Part shown: positions 22,539 through 35,490 of the stretch, piece after piece
How positions within the stretch are numbered: the stretch's first letter is position 1
How the letters are laid out: every line of letters starts with the position of its first letter
NCBI GenBank assembly: GCA_024220525.1
Contig: JAMYWO010000097.1
Coordinates: 1 to 64,000, forward strand
DNA: 64,000 nucleotides
DNA from: Cochliopodium minus
Lineage: Eukaryota; Discosea; Himatismenida; Cochliopodiidae
Reading direction: 5' to 3'
Made by a program: the position numbers and the translations under genes
Notes under the pieces: generated by a model
The model's database searches: none
What the model was told of the DNA's origin: nothing
The model's input: the letters and a program-made list of their open reading frames with translations, nothing else

Positions 22539-23061
22539 TCAAATGAAAATAACAATATGTCTATTATATATATGGCTTCTTAATTTATTGATAAAAAAAT
22601 TTATTTTTGAATTACATTCTCCATGGTAAGTCAGATTAATTGTATATCTCCCATTTTTGAAAATATTTTTGCTTACCACCGTGAATGAATTTCCATTTCC
22701 TTTTCCATATTGAAATTTTTTATTGTTTTCTGTTCAAATAGAGAGCAAGTTTGAATTAATCAATTGTAAATTTAAATTTACCTGAAAATATTATGCTTGC
22801 AATATCTTTGCATTGTTCACTTGCAATCTCTATATCCCATTCAAAAAAATTGATTCTAACATATTCTTTCCAACTTATTTCTTTTTTCTTATTATCATTA
22901 TTGGTGAATTCTCTTTGTGCAACCAACATCCATAATAACTCATTTGAAAAGATTTTGCTGGTCTTTTTATTGCATAATCCGAAAGTGAAGATTGATTTTA
23001 TGGGAAGATGACTTGCAATCATTCCTATCAAATTTGAAGGTAAACTTGAAAGATTTTCCAT
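22539..23061 (-). CDS. F-box-like protein, small
   Basis: Starts at 23061 with MENLSSLPSNLIGMIASHLP, an F-box-like motif (LP..L...I.S.LP.+S+...GLCNKK..., then LLWMLVAQREF). Exon 1 ends at the ttttcag/gtaaat donor near 22783. Exon 2 (about 22734-22679) gives ENNKKFQYGKGNGNSFTV. Exon 3 (about 22640-22539) gives YTINLTYHGECNSKINFF and ends IVIFI-stop. The layout (F-box, W-K-E-Y/F-V-R linker, then a short beta-rich tail) repeats in the F-box/SPRY genes at 61265-63260, so these are one expanded family. F-box proteins recruit substrates to SCF ubiquitin ligases; the substrate is unknown. Confidence 0.68.
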
Positions 23062-23237
23062 AAATTTTTTTTTTTTTACAAATGATTTGATATATCAAAA
23101 ATATAATCTTAATAATGCGAAACTGTAAGTAAAAATAATTGTAAATTAGAAGATATATCTCCAATATAGAGATGAATGATTTTTTTATCGTGTTATGTGT
23201 TTTGAAACAAGATTTCTTTTATAAAAAAAAAAGGGTG

Positions 23238-24419
23238 ATGGGATTTCTATTCTTTGTTTTCTTTGCAATCATTATATTGGCCATTTTGACATTATCCAAT
23301 CATCTGATCTCCAAATACAAAAAGATCTCGATCAATGGAAAACATGTAGTGATTACAGGAGGATCCAAAGGATTGGGCTTCGAATTCGCCAGATTATGCG
23401 TTTCGAAGGGAGCCAAGGTGACAATGATCGCCAGAGATGAAAAAGATCTTAAAAGGGCCAAAGAGGAGATCATCAAATCAAATAAAAATGTTCCTAGTGA
23501 ACATATTGGAATCAAAATGGCTGATGTGACCAAATCTGAAGAGATCAAACGTGTATTGGTTGAATCTTCAGAGGAGAGAGGTGATATCGATTGGTTAGTT
23601 TGTAATGCTGGTTCTGCCAAGCCTGGATTATTGTCTGAGGCATCTTCCAATGATTATAGGAGCCAAATGGAGCTCAATTACTTGGGTGTTGTCAATAGCG
23701 TTTTGGGTGGCTTGGATATCATCAAATCTAACAAGAATAATGGAAAGAAGATTATTGTTGTATCTAGTGCGATGGGATTGGTTGGATTTGCGGGTAAAAA
23801 AAAATATTTAAAATAGATCCTTGTATAATCTTTCAATTCAATATGAATTTATTGAGAATTGATCAACAGGATTATCATCAATAAATATATTTAACATCAA
23901 AGATCCATTTTTTATATTTGTAAATTTGGATTAATAATGAAGCATATGGATATGATTCACCATTGTTTTAATTAACATTAAACAATTCTAGGATATTCTG
24001 CTTATGCACCTACCAAATGGGCAGTAAGAGGCTTCTGCGAATGCCTCCGCAACGAACTGCTAGCAGAACAAATCGGCGTGCACATCTTCTATGCTTCCAA
24101 CATGGACACACCAGGCTACAAGACCGAGAATCTCATCAAACCAAAGGTAACCAGCCTCATCGAGGGAAAATCTAAATTATTCTCCGCTGAACAATCTGCC
24201 TTACATCTTTTTGGCGGCATCTCTTCCAATCAGATGCATATCACCAGTGAATTCGAGATCGAGATCCTTCGCATGAGGGGTGCTGGCATCTCCACCACCA
24301 ACAATGTTTTCCTTGATTTCATCCTTGCTCCTTTTTTGCCCCTCATCTCTTTTTTTGTCAGGATGGATTGGGACAAAATTTCTCTAGCTCAATTAGGAGG
24401 AAAATCCAAAACAAACTAA
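23238..24419 (+). CDS. 3-ketodihydrosphingosine reductase (KDSR/TSC10-like SDR)
   Basis: Reduces 3-ketodihydrosphingosine to dihydrosphingosine with NADPH at the ER, the second step of sphingolipid synthesis. Seen: an N-terminal membrane helix (FLFFVFFAIIILAILTL), the Rossmann motif TGGSKGLG, NAG (WLVCNAGSA), IIVVSSAMGLVGFAG with the catalytic Ser, and YAPTK (Tyr-x3-Lys). NMDTPGYKTEN follows, as in the KDSR/FVT1 group. Exons are 23238-23793 and 23992-24419; the junction restores a glycine codon (FAG/YSAY). An upstream in-frame ATG at 23172 would add 22 residues; the ATG at 23238 is preferred because it places the membrane helix directly at the N-terminus. Confidence 0.9.
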
Positions 24420-24742
24420 AATTTAATTTATTTTATTGTAATTTAATCTTTTTTTGGGTTTCTTTTTCAAGATGAGATTATATTTGGAACAAAAATACCA
24501 CAAATACCTTTGTTTGGTAAAATACATTCGAAGTTGGATATAATTGACTGTTAAATCTTGCCCACACAACCAAGCACAAAGTAACTTGTGGTGGAGTAAA
24601 ATTTCATGTTCGTCGTACACAATTATAACGAGAGTTGACCATAGTTCTTTCACTAGGAAGAACATTCATATTGCCACTGGATTTCACATTGTTCATGGTG
24701 TTGAAAATTTATCTAGAAAAGAAAAAAAAAAAAATTGAAAGA
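24420..24742. other. Intergenic stretch, no supported gene
   Basis: A short minus-strand frame (24665-24423) is open but shows no motif and no intron structure. Composition is intermediate between coding and spacer. Confidence 0.4.
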
Positions 24743-27104
24743 ATGTCTTCAAATTTATCTGATCTTAAAATCACTGGTAGTTATAAATTCGTTTAACTAG
24801 AAATTTACATTTCTAATTCCCATTTTAATATCTCCCTTATAGTTCTTGGAGAAGGAGGAGTAGGTAGAAAAATTCTTTTAAATCCCTAAAATCAGTTCAT
24901 TAATTTATATGATAGGCAATAAAACTGCTTGCATAATCCAATATTGTTCCAATCATTTTGTTGAAGGTCATTCAAATTCAGATTTATATTTATATATTCC
25001 AAAAATTGAAAATTTATTCAATTTTACAAACAGATTATGATCCCACAATTGAAGATACTTATAAAAAAGCTACAATAATAGATAATGAACCAGTGAACCT
25101 GTAAAAAATAATTAAATAACAAAGAAAGATATTAAAATAAAAGTCTCAATTTGAAGAACAATTTTGGATACTGCGGGGTATTTTTTTTTTAAATAAAAAT
25201 TTTTTAATATAATTAATTAGGCAAGAAGAATTCACTGCGTTGCGACCTCAATGGATCAGGGACTCAGATATGGTGATGATAGGGTTCAGTTTAGTATCAA
25301 GGTCTTCATTTGAACAAGTGGTCACGTTCTTTGAACAAGTCGTGAGAGAAAGAGCAGTGCCAATAAATGAAAGTAAATTACTTACAAAAAAATACAATTC
25401 AGACAAAAAGTAATTTTTTAAAAATAGTTGTGTGGCTTTTGACTGGCAATAAAGGTGTTTTTAAAATTTATTTTTATTTTATAAAAAATTTATTTTTTTC
25501 ATTTTTATGTTTTTTAAAATTTATTTTTATTTTTATTTTAATAAATTATTTTTTTTATGAATTATTTTTTAAAATCATTTTTTTAATTATTTTCATTTTA
25601 TTTTTATTTTCATTTATTAATATTATAAAAAAATAATAAATTGTATTTATTTTTATTTTATTTATTAATTATTTTTTTTATCAATTTTATTTTTATAATT
25701 TATTAATAATATTATTTTATATTTTTTGTCAATTTTATTTTTATAATCTATTAACAATTTTTTTTTTTTTATGAAGATGATTTGGTTGATAAAAGAGAAG
25801 TATTCAAACAAGAAGGGAAGATATTGGCAATGATGTTAGGGTGCGAATATATGGAAACATCAGCCAAAACCAGACACAATATAGATGAAAGCTTTGAGCA
25901 CATCGTGAGAGAATACAGAAAATCAAAAAGAAAACCTAAATATTTCCAAGAAAAACAGAATGAATTTAGGAATATTACTTTGATGATTGGAATAGGATGG
26001 TTCGAAATGTTTTCTTCACTATTTAGTTGTAACTTTAAAAATTTTGAAACACCAAACATCAATAAAAACCTCAAAAATGTTTGGTTGTTGATTTTATCGT
26101 ATGTTTTCTTTGAAAACGAAGAATATGTAACCCAGTGTAGGTTAGTTTGCAAGTATTGGAACGATCTCGTCCTGAATAATTTCCCAAAGGAAAAATCTGC
26201 ACGTGGCTATGACAAATCTAAAGCCATGAGTTTAAGTGTCAAAGAGGGGAGAATAATTGGGTCAGATTGGGGCAATCCTATTTACTTTGATTACATTGTT
26301 AACTCGGTTGTTTTTTTTGATGTTTCTCAAATTCTTCAAGAGATCAGGATACGATATTCCTCTCAGAAGGTGATAGACTTTGTTTTGGATTTTCAAAACA
26401 AAGCAACTCTATCCAACTTATCGTTTGTTCTTTTCAACTTCTCCAAACTAAAAATCGGCATAGAAAATAGCTCTTTATCTGTCCCGGGTTGTTATTCCAG
26501 TGATTGGGAAACCAACAAAACTTTTCTGTTGAAAAAATTTTCGGGGCTCAAAGTTATTGTTGTAGAAAATATTTTTTCAGAAGAAAATATTCAGACAGTT
26601 TTGAAAGAAACAGGCATCCCAAACCCTTTGCTAAAGGGTTTACCAAAAAAAGAAAGAGAAGAAACCTACTCCAAACCTCCTGATTTTTATTCCCTTTGTC
26701 AAAATCCCAAAAAAAGGGAGTATTACAATCTATGCACACCTATTATAGAAATCAAAGATTACAAAGCGATGGTGGAACTCAACAATGAACTACATATTAA
26801 ATTTATGCCAAAGAAAGAAATCAAAATTCCTTTGAACAGCCCGATCGTTGAGATGAAGACGAAGGAAAATCTTTCATTTACAGGATCTATCAGTTTGGTT
26901 AATAGTAACAATTTCGATTTGAAAATTAATGTTTTTGGTTCTCATGATTTCACCTGCGAAAAAACCAGCTTTACTTTGAAAAAAGGATTCTCTTTTGAAT
27001 TTAATTTTGATGCCATGATCAAACCGAAAGGTGCTTTCTTGTTATTTCAATTCAAGAAACTATTCAAAAAAACTTTTTTTATCATTAAATTAAAATATAA
27101 TTAA
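24743..27104 (+). CDS. Ras-family GTPase fused to F-box-like region and MSP-like domain
   Basis: Exons: 24743-24776, 24843-24863, 24916-24966, about 25034-25099, about 25163-25190, 25221-25370, a short exon near 25429-25455, then 25773-27104. Ras motifs in order: VLGEGGVG-NKT (P-loop, one residue longer than GxxxxGKT as spliced), NHFVEDYDPTIEDTYKK (switch I/effector), ILDTAGQEEFTALR (G3), GNKDD (G4), METSAK (G5). The open frame then continues without a CAAX end into LKNVWLLILSYVFF...RLVCKYWNDL, an F-box-like helix set, a long unknown region, and a C-terminal beta domain (FTGSISLVNSNNFDLKINVF) resembling MSP/Ig folds. Inference: a GTP-dependent switch coupled to a ubiquitin-ligase adaptor. The last exon is a single 1.3-kb frame, so the fusion does not rest on a doubtful splice. 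Confidence 0.82.
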
Positions 27105-27138
27105 TATAATATAATATAATAATTATTATAAAAAAAAA

Positions 27139-29197
27139 ATGAAGGTATATCTTTGGACTGCAACTTTTTATCTTGCAATCTAATCTAAGATTCCATTTAT
27201 TTAGAATAAATCAAGAAACATTCTCAAACATATTTCCAAATTAATTCCATCTCTGCCCATTTCCTCTCAACAAGATTTATCCAAATGTAAAACAATTATT
27301 CATATTATATCAATTTATATTTTTAAAAAGGCATCTCTTATATTCTCGAGAATGAAAACAATATGGTATATAATCCAACCTCTCCGCAAATATCACCCCA
27401 AAAATCACCAATGAAATCGCCACAAAAATCTCCTATGGGAAGCAACCAATCACCCAATCTCTATTTTTGTACTCTTTGCAAGAAAAAATTCAAAAATGAC
27501 AACACCTATAACATCCATTTTGAATCAAAGCATAAAACTAAATCGCCCAATTTCAAAACATCTCCAAATACAAGTAAAAACAAAAATTTCTATTTTAATT
27601 CTCAATAAAGATACCATTTGCTAGCAAATGTGGTAAGAAATTAACAAATTTTCTGTTTCTAAAAAGAAATCAATAGTGAAGAAATGAAAAAGGGATTATC
27701 TATTTTGAGGCAAGCAGATGAAGAAAGAAACAAGAATAATATGAATAAAGCCACCCAGTTGTATTTTGAAGCGGGAAGATTATTCTGCCTCTCCTCACAA
27801 TTTAGAGATGCAGTGAATTGCATGTTGAGCATCTTCACATTGCAAAGGTACGATATGGATATGAACGAAGAAAAAAATATCAAAAAATTTCTCTTGATTT
27901 TGCAAGCTAAGCTCATCTTTGCAAGGCTATTGAAATATGAGGACGATAAATTATCTGATGAGATCTATTTCAGCATCTTGATGACCATTATCCCAGAGAA
28001 ATCTTATCACATGATAGTGGAAAGCATCGATCAGAATGATACCTACGTAGATATGATCTCCAAGGCAAATTTCGTTTACAATCAAATCGAAATTTCTTTC
28101 GCCAAGATTTATGACGAATATAAGCCCAAAGAATTCGCTGGCGGGAGATATGAAGACTCCTCTGGATTATTTTCTTTCATATCACCAATCTTGGAAGAGA
28201 TTGGAGGATATTTTTCAAGGTAAATAAAATTCCATCAATCACATTATAATGATATAACCTATGATATGTATAAAAATTTCAAAACCAAAAATTAATCTAA
28301 ATTTCTTTGTATCAAATTTGAGTTCTGTTTATATCAGATCATTTCAAGTATAATTCTAAAATCATGGTGATTAGAGTATAATTGAAACCACTTTATCTTT
28401 ATTATCAAATGATTTAAAATTTTGGGGATGCTCATTATCCCGAATAACGTAACATATCATGATTAGAAATAAAAATAGTTTATTTTTTTCATTTGGTTTT
28501 TACTTGCTCGATAAAGATTTGTAAAATAATTTCATTTCTAAGATGAGAGTATGATAAATTTCAAGATAAATTTTTTTGTTTCAAATTTTAATGTTTGATA
28601 AAGTTTATATAATTTTTTTCATGAAAAAAATTAACTTTTTTTTTTTAACATCGCAGGTTTGAATCACAAACTTTTGTCAACAAAGTTTCTCTCGTCTCTT
28701 TTTTGTTGTGTTCTGCTTTTAATTTAAAACAAAACTATCGCAAAGATTCCTCTTTTGTTCTCCGAAAACTCTCGCAGCTTTTCCTCCACTGTTCTTTGGA
28801 GTGCCACTCTTCTCAGTGTTTATTTCAATCTGTCCAGTTTTACTCTCCCTTTGATCTGTCCTTTGAAGGTGATCTCTCTTTTCTCTCTTCTATTTATTTG
28901 GAGCTGGATGATAAGGTTTCTCAAAAGAGATTTCTCGAATGGTATCAACTCAACAAAATTGATAACAAACTCACAACCAAAGAAACAAAGGTAAATCTTT
29001 TTTTAATCAAGTCTAACAATGCTTATCCTCTTTTTTTAAATTAGTTTTATTTCCTATTGACAGAAGCAAATATATCCTATGATAATGATCTTTTTGATGA
29101 TATAAAGCTCCAATATAAAAAATTGATTGATAAAAGCAAGAATAAACCAATGATAAAGGAATCCTTTTTGTTATTAAAAGAAAGGATAGAGAAATAA
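27139..29197 (+). CDS. C2H2 zinc-finger plus helical-repeat protein
   Basis: Exons (phases agree): 27139-27144, about 27205-27287, about 27333-27570, about 27667-28220, 28657-28990 and about 29065-29197. The N-terminus has a hydrophilic helix (LPISSQQDLSKCISYI), then an S/P/K repeat (SPQKSPMKSPQKSPMGS), then one classical finger (FCTLCKKKF, NIHFESKHK). The rest is helical (ATQLYFEAGRLFCLSSQFRD, KLIFARLLKYEDDKL), reminiscent of TPR/SNAP-like solenoids, and ends LLLKERIEK. Intron 4 (28221-28656) contains a family 2 repeat. The helical part did not match a named family in my reading; the finger could bind nucleic acid or protein. Confidence 0.6.
28310..28500 (+). repeat. Dispersed intronic repeat, family 2 (copy b)
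   Basis: Shares blocks with 2600-2790 in the same order and orientation (TCTGTTTATATCAGATCATTT, AAAATCATGGTGATT, TTTGGGGATGC). Lies wholly inside an intron. Confidence 0.75.
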
Positions 29198-29239
29198 AAG
29201 ACTATTCGTAAAGTATATTTTATTTTTTTTTGAAAACAC

Positions 29240-29500
29240 AGAAATAGTTTTCTTCCATTCACAAATAAAGATAAGTGATGCAATCAAAGAATATATTTTC
29301 GAACAATCTGAATTCATGAGCCATCTTTCAGCATATAGAGGATTCAAACAATATGAATGTCATCAGCAATAATCTTAAAAAAGCAACAGTTATTCCATGG
29401 AAGAAGGATGGAAAAAGATCTTGTGATGGAAAAGATGATTGGGAAGTCATCCATTTTCATGAAAAATTCAATGTTCAAGGATATTACGAAATCAAATAAA
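29240..29500 (+). other. Orphan coding fragment
   Basis: After an acceptor-like cacag, the frame reads IVFFHSQIKISDAIKEYIFE. A second, offset frame reads NNLKKATVIPWKKDGKRSCD, continues into WEVIHFHEKFNVQGYYEIK and ends in a stop near 29500. Codon content looks coding, but no complete gene can be drawn. It may be a remnant or an alternative 3' exon of the gene upstream. Confidence 0.3.
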
Positions 29501-29843
29501 ATGAAAAATTAAACTAAGCCAGCTAACTTGCTCTCAAAATATTGATGACAGAATTAGATAATCCAAATTGTCTTTGAAAGATGATTCATAATGATCTTAA
29601 ATTTTTTTTTTTTTCTCACAATTACAAATAAAACAATATGTAAAGTGAGGATCACTTGATATATAAACAAGATTACACTTCCCATTCAATTCTTCTTTCT
29701 CTTTGATAAAAATTTTTTTTTTTGAGTGTCAAGATAATGACAATTTTAAAAAATTGTTTCAAAATTAAAAAAACAAGAGAAAAATATAAAAAAAATTGAA
29801 GAGAGGGTAAATATTCTATAATAAAATAGAAGAGAAATAGAAT
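29501..29843. other. Intergenic spacer
   Basis: A/T-rich with homopolymer runs. Nothing is recognised except the probable promoter of the following secreted-protein gene. Confidence 0.5.
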
Positions 29844-30482
29844 ATGATGAAAGTTATTTTATTGTTATGTTTTATCTTTGTTGCATTTGGAAAAGTAAGA
29901 TTAGTCACTGGTAGAGGTAGAACAAATATCATTCATGAACCTGTAGCTTTGGAGCTAGAATTTGCAGGATCATGCGCACAATTTCAAACAAACTGGAATT
30001 CCATCCAAGTAAGTCTCTATCAAAGTCCAAGTTGTTTGCCAATAGATTTGAACAGTCCACTCCTCGATGATAATAATGATGTTAATGCTGATGTTCACTG
30101 TGTAAATATTAATCACGGACAAAGATCCTTGGTACGTTTCGTAGAAGTTTATACTGGAACTGATGATACACAAACATTGGCACCTGGAAGTTATATTATT
30201 TCATTGGTATCCAACATCCCATTCAGAGCAAAAGGAATTGACATCACCTATATCACCAGACCAACCTGTACCATTGCTGCTGATTTTTGCCAACCTCATC
30301 CTCTCATCATTGATACATGTACCAACAATGTTGTTGTTTTGGATAATGGTTTCGTCAATATCCCAGAAAGAGTCTATTTCTTCCCAAGCACCCAAATTGT
30401 AAGAGGATGCTTTGATTCTACTTCCGCATGTTGCCCATACATCTCTAAAACTGCTCCAACTATCTGTACTAGAGTCGTTTAA
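29844..30482 (+). CDS. Small secreted Cys-rich protein, single exon
   Basis: 212 residues with an N-terminal signal peptide (MMKVILLLCFIFVAFG) and about 13 cysteines in the mature part, ending DSTSACCPYISKTAPTICTR. The body is beta-rich (VALELEFAGSCAQF, LVRFVEVYTGTDD, GSYIISLVSNIPFRAKGIDI), suggestive of a small beta-sandwich with disulfides. No family was recognised. It is intronless and its codon use is richer in C-ending codons than most neighbours, which could mean high expression. Likely extracellular or surface associated. Confidence 0.75.
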   Translation: MMKVILLLCFIFVAFGKVRLVTGRGRTNIIHEPVALELEFAGSCAQFQTNWNSIQVSLYQSPSCLPIDLNSPLLDDNNDVNADVHCVNINHGQRSLVRFVEVYTGTDDTQTLAPGSYIISLVSNIPFRAKGIDITYITRPTCTIAADFCQPHPLIIDTCTNNVVVLDNGFVNIPERVYFFPSTQIVRGCFDSTSACCPYISKTAPTICTRVV

Positions 30483-30811
30483 AAAAAATTGCTGTTTTAC
30501 ATATTAAAATATTAAATTTTTATTCAACGCTCAGTATTTTTCTCCTTAGATCATTCAAATATATCCAAATTAAATGAGAAAATGATTATAAAATGCTAAT
30601 TCCATTTTTATGCTTGATCCAGATGGGGATTCCCTCATATTTTCCTCTTCATTAGTGGAGTATCTCCAATAATCTCTTCCATAAATCAATCTACAAATAT
30701 TCTGAGATATTCAAATGATAAAGTGAATGGTCACCAATCATTTTCTTTCCATTTTGAATTTATTAATTTTTTACATTTGTTTGCGAGTTATGAAAAAGAA
30801 TAAAAAAGAAA
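30483..30811. other. Intergenic spacer
   Basis: A/T-rich 3' region of the secreted-protein gene and promoter of the WD40 gene. No feature was seen. Confidence 0.5.
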
Positions 30812-32385
30812 ATGAAATTGTATGAGAAATGCCACAAATTGTTATATGGGCATACAGGATGGATCTATTCAGTTGCAATAAGTGAAAAGGGGTAAGAGTA
30901 TTGTTAATAATCCTTATGCATCGAGAAACATGTAATCTAATAAGCTATTCAAAAGAGTTCCATTCAGTGGATCCAATGATCATACCATAAGAAGCTTCGA
31001 TTTGGAATATAATCAGTGCGAGAATATTTATATGGGCCACGAATCCAAAATCATCTCAATCAAAATGGATGATCCAAAAGAGAGATTCATATCGGCGAGT
31101 GATGATGGAACACTCAAATTTTGGCAATTTTTTTTCTTAATAATAAATTTTGTTGGTAAAAATGATCGATGATAATTGTACTCATTGATCAATTATATAG
31201 TACCTTATGAGATCAAATAAATAGAATCTCAAATTTTTCAAATAAAAAATTTGAGATTCTCATTATTCCAAGAATAACATATCTAAATAAGAAAGGAAAA
31301 TATTTTATTTTTTAATTTAATTTCGATGCAATTCTTGGTTTTTACTTTGATCAATAAAGTTTTTTATTAAATATTTTAATATATTTTAATTTAGGGATTC
31401 TAAACAAGGATGCAAAAATAATTGTCTTTACTCCAAAAAAGCTCACACATCTTCCATCAACGCAATGCAGCTGAGGTCTCACGACAGAATTATCGTGACA
31501 GTGGGCGAGGATTTATCCATAAACGTATGGAGAATAATAGATGACAATCAAACACCTGAAATTAAATTGTTGACAACGTACAATTTTTTTTTTTACAAAA
31601 AAAAAAATATTTTTCAAAAAAAATTGATTTTTTTTTTTCAGAGCTAAAAGTGTTGGGGGAGCTCCTAATTGCGTTGCTATTAAGGGAAATTCTGTGATTT
31701 ATGGTTCAAGAAGTGGATTTGTAGGTAAATTTTTTTGGTTTCAATAATTATTTAATGTTAATTATTTTTAATATTTTTTCTTTGTTTAAAATAATGAAAA
31801 TTTTTTTGTGGGAAAATTGTTTCTGCACCATTTAATTTGAATTAATTTTTAAATCTTAACATAAGATACTATATTATTGATCCAATTATAGATCATTTTT
31901 TACTAACAAAATTTCAAAGTACTTTGAGAAGAAAAATTAAATGTAAAAAAATTATATTTTATTTTTTTAATCTAGGTTGTGTCTCTTTTGACGAGAACTG
32001 GACTTTGTTAGACAACGTGCAATTTAGCGGGGACATCTTTGAAGATACGTTGTGCTGCGATTTTAAAGAAGAGAAAATATATAGCGGGCATTCCAATGGG
32101 ACCTTGTGCGTGTGGGAAAAGGACAGCAACGGCTCCTTCGTACTAATTAAAAAGATTTCTTTGCATGAGAAAGAGATTACGTGCATGCAGGTTTATGAGG
32201 AGACTTTGTTCACTGCTTCTTTTGATGGAAACATCAAACAGCTTGCTTTGAATGACTTGGACTTGAATGTTCTTCGTGTCTTTGAGCGGATGGCCATGAT
32301 GGTTTATTGTCTTTGTGTTCGCAACAACTTTTTGTACGTGGGTTGTGATGAAGAGGTTTTGCGGGCTTGGAATCTTGATCTATGA
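30812..32385 (+). CDS. WD40-repeat protein
   Basis: Beta-propeller scaffold. Exons: 30812-about 30892 (LLYGHTGWIYSVAISEKG), about 30955-31129 (GSNDHTIRSFDLE, GHESKIISIKMDD, ISASDDGTLKFW), 31395-about 31579 (HTSSINAMQLRSHDRIIVTV, GEDLSINVWRI), about 31641-31722 (GAPNCVAIKGNSVIYGS) and about 31976-32385 (SGHSNGTLCVWEKDSN, LHEKEITCMQVYEE, ASFDGNIKQL, CDEEVLRAWNLDL). About six to seven blades, enough for one propeller and nothing else. Two introns carry dispersed repeats (families 2 and 3). Introns of this gene are longer than usual here because of them. The partner is unknown. Confidence 0.85.
31148..31375. repeat. Intronic repeats: family 3 (reverse) next to family 2 relative
   Basis: 31148-31222 in reverse complement matches the family 3 core (ATAAGgTACTATATAATTGATC). 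31225-31375 resembles family 2 (TCTCATTATTCCaaGAATAACATATC, then GGTTTTTACTTTGATcaATAAAG-type tail, as at 28440-28525). Both occupy one WD40 intron. Confidence 0.65.
31800..31920 (+). repeat. Dispersed intronic repeat, family 3
   Basis: Shares ACATAAGATACTATATtATT and flanking TTGTGgGAAAATT...GATCATTTTT.AC.AACAAA with 41700-41880; also related to 55485-55550. Lies within the last WD40 intron. Confidence 0.7.
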
Positions 32386-32686
32386 CCTTTTTCTTTAAAA
32401 AGAAAAAACTTTTGTACTGTCAAGTTATTTGGATTTTAATTTTTTCTTGAAATTTATTCACTTATACTCCAATTAAAAAATAGAAATTTAAACAAAACCA
32501 AATCCAATTTATTATCTGATTTTTTTTTTTAAAACAAAACAGAACTCACTTCTTCTCTCTCAACCATTTTGGTTTGGAAAAGAAAAAACTATTTGTGAAA
32601 AGAAGTCTACGAAAAAAAAACTAGTTAAAGAAGAGAAAAAAAATCTAAAATAATCATTTTTATTTTTGATCAAATGAATAAAATCA

Positions 32687-34853
<2,167 letters not shown>

Positions 34854-35134
34854 TTTTTTTTTTTTTAATTTTGTTTTTTTGCTGTTTGAGCAAAATTTAC
34901 AGTTTGAATATATTTTCCTTATTATTAAATTTATTTTCCTATTTTTTTGTCTTTCTGAAAGACATAAAAAAAAAAAATTATTTGATAAATTGTGCAAATA
35001 AAAGGAAATTGATATCAATTTCTTTATAGGTTCAACCCCGCTTCATTTTGAGAATAGCTATTTCTTATTTTTAATTTTGATGATTGAAGTTTATTTATAC
35101 TATATTTATAATTAACTTTTTCATCCCACCTTTA

Positions 35135-35430
35135 AATAAAATAAAAATATAATAAGAGGAAGAGTATATCTGGTTTGATGGATTTGTAAGAACAAGATGT
35201 TACAATTTAGAGCAATCATATATTTGTTTCAATGATTTATATCAATCTTGAGATTATTATTTTTTTGAGCCTAAAATAAGTGGAATATTCACCTCAAAAT
35301 CCAGCAGAATATACCATTCAAAATTAAAATCTTGAGATATAATGAATATTTCTTTCAATCGAAGGTATATAATTTATTTAGCATCATTCTATTCCAATCT
35401 ATCCATAAATGAAAAGATACAAATGATATT
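35135..35430 (+). repeat. Dispersed repeat, family 1 (copy b)
   Basis: Homologous to 22130-22430. Its right end (35425-35465, ATTACATACAGTGTATGGTG then ATTCGCATAATTA) also occurs in reverse complement at 55438-55480. Confidence 0.85.
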
Positions 35431-35490
35431 ACATACAGTGTATGGTGATTCGCATAATTATTTTTTCCTTATGAGGAATATGAAAAAAAA

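Noticed and set aside
24423-24665. Minus-strand open frame of 80 residues
   Set aside because: No motif, no start context and no link to flanking genes.
35020-35040. GGTTCAACCCCGC, similar to a tRNA T-arm
   Set aside because: No matching acceptor or anticodon stems upstream; lies in gene-free spacer.
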